Source: JANMDR01 sp031409495
GTDB lineage: Bacteria > Pseudomonadota > Gammaproteobacteria > Burkholderiales > Usitatibacteraceae
NCBI GenBank assembly: GCA_031409495.1
Contig: JANNXI010000020.1
Coordinates: 1 to 19,388, forward strand
Length of the DNA stretch: 19,388 bases
Reading direction: 5' to 3'
Shown here: positions 14,543 through 19,388 of the stretch, in pieces
Position numbering within the stretch: position 1 is the first letter of the stretch
How the letters are laid out: each line of letters begins with the position of its first letter
Program-made: the position numbers and the translations under genes
Notes under the pieces: generated by a model
The model's database searches: none
Told to the model about the DNA's origin: nothing
Seen by the model: only the letters and a program-made list of their open reading frames with translations

Positions 14543-15147
14543 GTGAAGTTACTTGCGAGTGATGATTTGGATTTAGGACTTAAAGCAGCGGATCCACATT
14601 GCCATATCTTTGTGCGCCTACCGGCAGACTACGATTTGATTTGCGCGATGCCGTTCGGCTTGCTGACGTCCCTTGGCTTGCACCAACACCACAAGGTACT
14701 TGATATTGGATACTGATCATTACGCATCGCGCTTAAAGAGCCCAACCTAGTTTTGCGCTGATAACACCGCAGTTATTAGTGACGGCAACCAATTTGATTT
14801 CGTTTTTGCGCAATCCATTTTTAGCCACATTGGCATGGACCTACTAGCTTGCTGGTTTCGTGAAACCAACCGCCTATTGAAGCCCACTGCCGCATTGGCC
14901 GCTACCTTCCTGATTGATAGTGTTGACGCACATGAGCAATGCTGAATGTATCCGGACTGCGTGCGTTTTACTCAGGGCACCATGCCTATTTCGCCAGCAA
15001 ACACGATTTAGAGTTTCATATTCTTAGCTGGCACCATCCTCAGCAAACTTGGGTTTTTTTACCAAAGCAGGATTTGATCGATCGTGGTTTTTGAGCCGCG
15101 ACTTAAACTGGAATACCTACGTTGATTTTGGTCCAAGGCCTGTGTAA
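14543..15147 (+). pseudogene. Decayed class I SAM-dependent methyltransferase
   Basis: The 620 bases between gtrA and the acyltransferase hold a ruined methyltransferase gene. From GTG 14543 the frame reads LKAADPHCHIFVRLPADYDL, GLLTSLGLHQHHKVLDIG, then a nonsense codon where a cofactor-binding glycine is expected (GY*SLRIAL for the usual GCGSLRIG). The region after it is shortened. A shifted frame resumes QFDFVFAQSIFSHIGMDLL and RLLKPTAALAATFL, stops at a TGA, goes on MYPDCVRFTQGT, and shifts again to LEFHILSWHHPQQTWVFLPK, the expected end of this family. At least two nonsense codons, two frameshifts and one internal loss make sequencing error an unlikely full explanation. The frame may stop at 15094, or run to 15147 if a T is missing in the T7 run at 15054-15060. 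In life it probably modified a surface sugar, given its neighbours. Confidence 0.85.
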
Positions 15148-15162
15148 TACGAGCTTCAACGT

Positions 15163-15723
15163 TCATTTTTCACTATCCAAATAGGCACGCTCCATTTCCA
15201 ACATATTGCGCTTGCGATCTCTAAGCTTTTTTGCCGGGGCGCCAAAATAGACTGACCAAGGCTCTGTCGATTTTAAAACCATCGACATAGCACCCACCGC
15301 GCTGCCTTCACCCAAAACCACACCGGGGAATATCAAAGAATTTGTGCCAACAATGCAATGCCGGCCGATAACCACCGGCAGTTTTGTCTCGTATTTGTAC
15401 GCAGTAGGAACAGTGGGGTTTGTTAAGCTACCGCCCGTGTAATCATCGCTCTGTGAAAACACGTGGCAGCCATAAGCCAGCCCAGAAAAATCTTCAAACG
15501 TGATGCCCTCAGTACCGCCCGCCACATTACAGAAAACCGCAAAGTGCACGTTCCGCCCGATGGAAACTTTGCCTGAAACCACGCAAAAATCATCTATACG
15601 CGCATGATCTCCAATCTCCATTTGATCGGTATTGTAAAGTGCGGCTTTGTCGCTAATACGCACGTTTTTGCCGATGCTTTTAAACCCTAGGGCTTTTATT
15701 TGCGTCGGCGTTAGAAATGCCAT
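15163..15723 (-). CDS. Left-handed beta-helix (hexapeptide) sugar acyltransferase
   Basis: The 186-residue product belongs to the hexapeptide-repeat acyltransferases (WbbJ/CatB-related group), which mostly move an acetyl group from acetyl-CoA to a sugar. Hexapeptide-like steps are seen from about residue 17 to 155: IGKNVRISDKA, MEIGDHARIDDF, VSIGRNVHFAVF, then after an insert VVIGRHCIVGTN, VVLGEGSAVGAM. The insert FSQSDDYTGGSLTNPTVP is typical of this subgroup in polysaccharide loci. The end APAKKLRDRKRNMLEMERAYLDSE is helical. ATG 15723 has AGGAAG a few bases upstream. It is convergent to the methyltransferase ruin and downstream of the duplicated-module gene on the same strand (55-base gap). 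It might acetylate the amino sugar made by WecE, but that enzyme's usual partner WecD is of another (GNAT) family. Confidence 0.88.
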   Translation of the reverse strand: MAFLTPTQIKALGFKSIGKNVRISDKAALYNTDQMEIGDHARIDDFCVVSGKVSIGRNVHFAVFCNVAGGTEGITFEDFSGLAYGCHVFSQSDDYTGGSLTNPTVPTAYKYETKLPVVIGRHCIVGTNSLIFPGVVLGEGSAVGAMSMVLKSTEPWSVYFGAPAKKLRDRKRNMLEMERAYLDSEK

Positions 15724-15778
15724 TCGAACTTCCTAACTAACACTATAAATTTTGGGCGCTTGTTCAGCATGCATCACG

Positions 15779-16861
15779 TCAGCGATTCATTTCGATCAAG
15801 AGCTGCCGACCCGTAAACGCTGGATCATTTGGCGCAATTAAAGCCCCGGAATAATACGCGGGCTTATGATAAAAAGACAGCGCATCACCGAGCTTTGCAT
15901 CATTAGACTCAATCTTAAGCGTGAGCTTTCTACCAGAACATTTTTCTATTTGTCTTGGAAGCACAAAACTAATCCAGCCATTATCTCTTACACCAATGGC
16001 AGCCACGCTCAACACTTGCGGCGCATCTGCGCCATCGGCAAGGCTCAACTTGTATTGCGCCTTATTCTTGCGCACAAACGTGGCGGCAAGCACGCTTATA
16101 GACTTTAGTTTTCCCACAGGACAACTAATTGATTGTTCAATAACTTTGCCCACCGTCAGCTCCCCAAAATGGCCAATATTATCATAGTTGGCTTTTAATT
16201 CAGATTGAGATTCGCTAGGTGTATCTAGCCTTGCGCCAACTTGATTCTTGTCTTTACTGGCATCAACAAATGGCGGTATCAGTTTTTCAACATTGTCGAC
16301 TGCAGTATTGACCTCTAATGCGAGCTGACGATTTTCAAGTTCCAATTTTTTTGGTAAGGTAATTTTTGCGTTGTAATACGGGCTTGCCGTATAGAATGTC
16401 AGCGCATTGCCTGGTACCGCGTCTATTGCCACAATACCGATTCGAAGTGTGCGTCCTTTACAGCGCTTCCAAGCACCTCTCAGTTTGAAATCAACCCACG
16501 CGTTATCTTTAATATTGGCCGACTCTATCAAAAAATCTTCCTTACCGTCGAGGGGGCCGCCGCTAAGCGTCACTTTATATTTAGCGCTATTAGTTCTCGC
16601 ATATGTCGCAGCCCTTAATCGAAATGATTCAAATTCATCAACTGGACATAAAAAATGTTGCTCTACTGGGCTACCAACGACTATCTCACCTATGGGCGCT
16701 AAATTACTAAGTTCTGCCGCCAGTATGGTGCTTGGACGTTTTTGGTTGGCGTAGTAAGTTGCCAAAGCTATTGCCACGATAAGGGGAACCGCTCCAAGAA
16801 AGAACAACCCAAGGGTTTGTTTGCGTTTCAGTGATGTGCGATCCATGTGGCTATTAAACAT
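15779..16861 (-). CDS. Membrane-anchored protein with two copies of a Cys-paired beta module; function unknown
   Basis: I do not recognise a named family. The 360-residue product has a short basic N-terminus, one hydrophobic helix (about 17-37) and no other membrane segment, so most of it should lie in the periplasm. It is an internal duplication: residues ~57-184 and ~231-358 share GE-VG--EQ, C-P-V, AAT--R-N-A-YK--L, I-DN-W--F-L, KC-GR-L, DA--G-AL-FY, YY and RQL--E in the same order. There are exactly four cysteines, Cys72/Cys134 and Cys247/Cys308, each pair 61-62 apart at equivalent places, so one disulfide per module is likely. The pattern recalls a beta-sandwich module appended to some bacterial membrane glycosyltransferases (from memory, unverified). 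The neighbouring acyltransferase and divergent GT-C-like gene fit a surface-glycan role. ATG 16846 is an alternative start. A TATAAT lies upstream at 16904-16909. Confidence 0.82.
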   Translation of the reverse strand: MFNSHMDRTSLKRKQTLGLFFLGAVPLIVAIALATYYANQKRPSTILAAELSNLAPIGEIVVGSPVEQHFLCPVDEFESFRLRAATYARTNSAKYKVTLSGGPLDGKEDFLIESANIKDNAWVDFKLRGAWKRCKGRTLRIGIVAIDAVPGNALTFYTASPYYNAKITLPKKLELENRQLALEVNTAVDNVEKLIPPFVDASKDKNQVGARLDTPSESQSELKANYDNIGHFGELTVGKVIEQSISCPVGKLKSISVLAATFVRKNKAQYKLSLADGADAPQVLSVAAIGVRDNGWISFVLPRQIEKCSGRKLTLKIESNDAKLGDALSFYHKPAYYSGALIAPNDPAFTGRQLLIEMNR

Positions 16862-16903
16862 AGAGAAATTTTAGTTTTGGTGGGCAAAAAAACCAGATGT
16901 CCT

Positions 16904-16922
16904 ATTATACTAGGACTCCTAG
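16904..16922 (-). promoter_or_regulatory. -10 box with adjoining palindrome upstream of the duplicated-module gene
   Basis: The minus strand has a perfect TATAAT (16904-16909), about 42 bases before ATG 16861. Directly upstream, 16910-16922 is CTAGGA-G-TCCTAG, a perfect dyad with one centre base that fills most of the -10/-35 spacer. The nearest TTGACG lies 25 bases from the -10 box, too far for ordinary sigma-70, and the normal -35 position is weak. A promoter needing an activator, or a repressor site, would fit this. Confidence 0.45.
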
Positions 16923-16931
16923 CATTTCGTT

Positions 16932-16960
16932 TTGCGTCAAGTGTGCAACCATTTTAATTT
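16932..16960 (+). promoter_or_regulatory. Sigma-70-type promoter for the GT-C-like gene
   Basis: TTGCGT (16932-16937), 17 bases, then TAATTT (16955-16960). Predicted transcription start is near 16967, giving a leader of about 18 bases to ATG 16985. The -10 box is a moderate match, and the arrangement is divergent from the 16904 promoter. Confidence 0.45.
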
Positions 16961-16984
16961 AGGATTTAATTTTGAAAATCGTGT

Positions 16985-18220
16985 ATGGATCTTGATGTTC
17001 AGTCGGCCATGGTATTCCCCACAGGAATAGATGAAGTAAGCTACGACGTAGGTGGTGAACGATGTGCCGATGGCTTGGCAGCGGAACCTACTACGATTAA
17101 ACATGCCTGTAGAGAAACTTTGCGTCCAGTCGCGTCGATGCTGTTTTTTGCAATTCCAAAAATATTGGGTGGTAACTACGTAACGCAAAGTTATATTGCC
17201 CTAGCGTTGAATCTGCTTTTAATTTTACTTTGTGCATACTCACTCAAAACCGCGTTTTATCCCTATCGCCTCGCAGCGGAGGACAGAATCGCTAAAAACG
17301 CGGCCGCCATTGCAGCGTACGTGGGTACATTTATCGTTTTATTTGGTACATCGGTTGGCAAAATGACGGATTTGCCGTCGCTTGCTTTTTTCGTCCTCGG
17401 CATTGCCTTCTGCTCCCGTGCACTCGCTGGCTCCGCAATCAACAAGCCATCTTTGTTTTTTTATGCTGGATTGGCAATGGCAGCGGCAGCGTTACTTAAA
17501 CCAAACTACTATTTGTATGGGCCTGTGGTGTTGGGTGGGGCGATAACCATTGATTTCCTCACCAGAGAGCGGCGGCCCGGGGTCTTGCACGCCAGTGTGT
17601 GGCGAAATCCAGTTTTTGCTGGCTTAGGTTTGAGCTTCGCCTTACTTCAATGCTTTTGGGTTTTGTGGCACACCGGCATTTTTTGGCCTTATGAGGTGGC
17701 GAGTTTTTCGGTTGTAAAAACCCCGCATTTATGGCCCTTCATCGGCCACGGCGTACCAAATGCTTCGCGGGAAATGGTGCTTCAGGGTGCTGCCGCGGTA
17801 CCGACGTTTTCAATGGTGGTCCCCATGGACCAAGTTTCTCACGCGTTGGTGAAGCTATACGTCGGCATATTTCCACAGAAGCTGGAGCCATATTCGGTGT
17901 TTGAGCAAATTTTCCCACCGGCGCGTTGGTATCCGAGCAAACTCGAGCTAACCGGCATGTTTTTAAGCTCCGGACTATATTTATCCTACACCACTTGGGC
18001 AACCTGCTTTGGTCCGCGGCCGTTGCGATTTATCAACGGGATTAGCTTATTTTATGCCCTCTTTACCGTCGCTGTTTCGCACACAGAGTATCGGTATTAT
18101 CTGTTGCCACGGCTCGTGCTATTTGCCACCATCATTTATTACGTAAGTTACGCAGCACAAACATGGTTGCAGCCTAGCACCAAGTGGCCGCGTCAAAAAG
18201 CGATAGCACCGACGAACTAG
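16985..18220 (+). CDS. Polytopic membrane protein, GT-C glycosyltransferase-like, probably lacking its N-terminus
   Basis: The 411-residue product has about nine hydrophobic helices (near 70-90, 106-124, 130-148, 156-172, 176-192, 209-230, 322-342, 348-365, 369-392). The order resembles lipid-linked-sugar glycosyltransferases of the GT-C fold: a polar N-terminal stretch with GIDEVSYD (residues 14-21, a possible acidic catalytic loop), LRPVASMLFFAIPKILGGN followed by a helix, a long extracytoplasmic loop at ~235-320, and SHTEYRYYLLPRLVLF near the end, like the RY-LP motif of ArnT-type enzymes. Those enzymes normally have a first helix before the acidic loop. Here none precedes it, and an in-frame TGA lies four codons before ATG 16985, so the gene may be truncated or the start misread. 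No clear ribosome-binding site is seen. It could be the transferase partner of the GtrB/GtrA pair. Specific function unknown. Confidence 0.75.
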   Translation: MDLDVQSAMVFPTGIDEVSYDVGGERCADGLAAEPTTIKHACRETLRPVASMLFFAIPKILGGNYVTQSYIALALNLLLILLCAYSLKTAFYPYRLAAEDRIAKNAAAIAAYVGTFIVLFGTSVGKMTDLPSLAFFVLGIAFCSRALAGSAINKPSLFFYAGLAMAAAALLKPNYYLYGPVVLGGAITIDFLTRERRPGVLHASVWRNPVFAGLGLSFALLQCFWVLWHTGIFWPYEVASFSVVKTPHLWPFIGHGVPNASREMVLQGAAAVPTFSMVVPMDQVSHALVKLYVGIFPQKLEPYSVFEQIFPPARWYPSKLELTGMFLSSGLYLSYTTWATCFGPRPLRFINGISLFYALFTVAVSHTEYRYYLLPRLVLFATIIYYVSYAAQTWLQPSTKWPRQKAIAPTN

Positions 18221-18309
18221 TCGACTACGGGTCGTTTTCAATCTACTAAAAGCTCTTAAAATACCTGAAATACGGACATCTTCGGCTTGATTCATTGCGC
18301 GAACCAAAA

Positions 18310-18644
18310 TCACGCTTTCGCAGTTTTCCCATCTACTACGTCATACATCGCACGAGTTCAACTTCGCTACGGCCAACCGAAGAATTGCGTTCAATCCGTT
18401 CGTGATCGACTACAAAATTGCCTGCGACGATGCAGTTTAATAACGTAACGTGGGGTTTATTTTCGGCAAAACGGACTGCAAAGCGAGCGCCGATTTCAAT
18501 ATGGCCGGTGGCGATTAGTGTGTTGGGGTGCACGAATTGCTGGGCTTCGTTGGCATAAGTGTCGGTTAAGGCGCCAATATCATGCGCGTTGGAAGCCTCT
18601 AGCTGCCGCTGTATTAGCGCTCCGATTGGGTTCGCTTTAAAAGT
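18310..18644 (-). pseudogene. Broken NTF2/SnoaL-like (nuclear transport factor 2 family) gene
   Basis: The minus strand encodes a recognisable small NTF2-fold protein: NPIGALIQRQLEASNAHDIG, TDTYANEAQQFVHPNTLIAT, GHIEIGARFAVRFAENKPHV, LLNCIVAGNFVVDHERIERN. It lacks an in-frame ATG: a TAA at 18645-18647 lies just before the conserved NPI start and only a GTG inside the domain (18533) could begin translation. Near 18350 the frame runs into a TAG (18336). The next frame continues the expected ending AMYDVVDGKTAKA, then meets a TGA at 18310. Loss of start plus a frameshift marks it as a pseudogene. The flanking 18221-18309 and 18645-18674 show no other gene. Members of this family are varied small-ligand binders or isomerases, so no function is assigned. 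Confidence 0.75.
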
Positions 18645-18674
18645 TTATCCTCGCGTTCAAATACCACCACTTTT

Positions 18675-19208
18675 TTAACGCTTAAACGCAGTAAATATGC
18701 GCCGCAGCAGCGCCCAAAGCTTGCGCCAGAACAATGCTTCCAGCATCACAATGCGAGCAATCCATGGCGGTAGATTAGCGTCTTTCACTGACGATTCAAT
18801 ATTGGTTTTCATTTGCTCTTGGTTGCCAAACATAGCGCGATAAATTTCGATCATTAGCCTTAGCTCGATCAGCAACAACACGCCAAGGCCTACGTAGCGC
18901 AAAAAGCTAACTTTTGCCACTAGGTTATGCTGCGCTTCGGGGACGATGTGGCCAACCGCCCAAATACCAAGGCAACACAGACCGATCGCGCGGATGACGG
19001 CACGTTTACCGTCAGCGCGATAATAAACCAAATAAAGCAGCGGGATGATAATCGCGAAGTCGGCGAGCAATGCGGCCTCCATCAAGCGAGTGTTTTCTAA
19101 CTTATCGAAGGCGAAGACCGCGAGATCTGAAATTACGATAAAGCTGGCGGCCATCACAAACCAGTGTCGGCGCAACCATTGAGGGATGGTGGGTAGAAAT
19201 AGGCGCAT
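18675..19208 (-). CDS. Hypothetical four-helix inner-membrane protein
   Basis: I do not recognise a characterised family. The 177-residue product has four hydrophobic segments: about 16-34 (HWFVMAASFIVISDLAVFAF), 45-63 (ALLADFAIIIPLLYLVYY), 72-90 (IRAIGLCCLGIWAVGHIV) and 102-122 (FLRYVGLGVLLLIELRLMI). A soluble, basic C-terminal tail follows (about 125-177), with amphipathic ANLPPWIARIVMLEALFWRKLW near its middle and ending in ALLRRIFTAFKR. The start is well supported by GGAGG seven bases ahead of ATG 19208. There are no catalytic motifs. It stands between the NTF2 pseudogene and a gene leaving the window, all on the minus strand. Confidence 0.75.
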   Translation of the reverse strand: MRLFLPTIPQWLRRHWFVMAASFIVISDLAVFAFDKLENTRLMEAALLADFAIIIPLLYLVYYRADGKRAVIRAIGLCCLGIWAVGHIVPEAQHNLVAKVSFLRYVGLGVLLLIELRLMIEIYRAMFGNQEQMKTNIESSVKDANLPPWIARIVMLEALFWRKLWALLRRIFTAFKR

Positions 19209-19294
19209 AGTTTGCCTCCGTTTAGAGTTAAGTCACTCCCGAATTTTACCTTATTCTATATTTGAAAACGCCCTTTCCATGAACATAGTGGTTT

Positions 19295-19387
19295 TCAAGG
19301 GTTTTCTCTTATAGGCACCAATGTCTGCCCGAGTTGTTTGGCGAGGCTTTGGAGTGCGCGGTGTTTGTTTTCCAGTATTTTAGCTTC
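19295..19387 (-). CDS. C-terminal end of a gene running off the window
   Basis: On the minus strand an open frame enters at 19387 and reads EAKILENKHRALQSLAKQLG, then QTLVPIRENP, before a TGA at 19295-19297. It looks like a helical protein C-terminus. Only 30 residues are visible, the family cannot be named, and the frame could be chance. About 86 bases separate it from the start of the downstream membrane-protein gene. Confidence 0.35.
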   Translation of the reverse strand, partial: EAKILENKHRALQSLAKQLGQTLVPIRENP

Positions 19388-19388
19388 A

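Noticed and set aside
16904..16949. Classical promoter TTGACG...TATAAT on the minus strand
   Set aside because: The spacing is 25 bases, well beyond the 16-19 that sigma-70 tolerates, so only the -10 box with its dyad was reported.
18119..18313. 64-codon minus-strand frame overlapping the end of the GT-C-like gene
   Set aside because: It begins at the ruined end of the NTF2-like gene and continues antisense to the GT-C-like gene without recognisable motifs.
1..19388. CRISPR arrays, insertion sequences, prophage or toxin-antitoxin genes
   Set aside because: No regularly spaced repeats, transposase or integrase motifs, or small toxin/antitoxin pairs were seen in any frame.

Overview
The window looks like a chromosomal segment of a betaproteobacterium of moderate GC content, probably Burkholderiales and perhaps near Oxalobacteraceae. 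This rests on the gene mix and order: a zapB-like gene, zapA and 6S RNA next to an EVE-domain gene; a BtuB-like receptor followed by a PrlC-type peptidase, a DUF4124/glutaredoxin-like secreted protein and exonuclease III; and a stand-alone RlpA. The genus cannot be fixed from sequence alone. No tRNA, rRNA, transposase, integrase or CRISPR array was seen.

Layout. (1) 1-231: a large fold-back, two 83-base arms with one mismatch around a 65-base spacer, reaching base 1 of the window. (2) 219-1591, minus strand: zapB-like gene, zapA, 6S RNA, EVE-domain gene and a terminator-like hairpin overlapping the EVE stop codon. A strong promoter sits so close to the zapB-like ATG that its mRNA would be almost leaderless. 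(3) 1662-11257, plus strand: a promoter followed by six closely spaced genes: PAS/GGDEF/EAL protein, TonB-dependent receptor, M3 peptidase, DUF4124/thioredoxin-fold protein, exonuclease III, and a second GGDEF protein with a decayed EAL domain. (4) 11368-11891: rlpA, split by one base in an A7 run. (5) 12001-18220: a cell-surface sugar region. On the plus strand are wecE, a GtrB/ArnC-like glycosyltransferase, gtrA and a ruined methyltransferase. On the minus strand are a hexapeptide acyltransferase and a membrane-anchored protein made of two copies of one cysteine-paired module. Divergent from these is a polytopic protein resembling the back two thirds of a GT-C glycosyltransferase. (6) 18310-19387, minus strand: a decayed NTF2/SnoaL-like gene, a four-helix membrane protein, and the last 30 codons of a gene running off the window.

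How the genes may work together. The GGDEF proteins at either end of region 3 have complementary signatures: one has a full EAL site and no inhibitory site, the other an inhibitory site and a dead EAL. Region 5 can be read as a glycan-decoration set: WecE makes dTDP-Fuc4N, the acyltransferase may modify it, the GtrB-like enzyme would load it on undecaprenyl phosphate, GtrA would flip it, and the GT-C-like protein would transfer it in the periplasm. The duplicated-module protein would face the periplasm next to it. That pathway is inferred from families and neighbourhood, and no dTDP-sugar synthesis genes (rmlA/rmlB) lie in the window. Three genes are broken, so local decay or base-calling errors must be considered.
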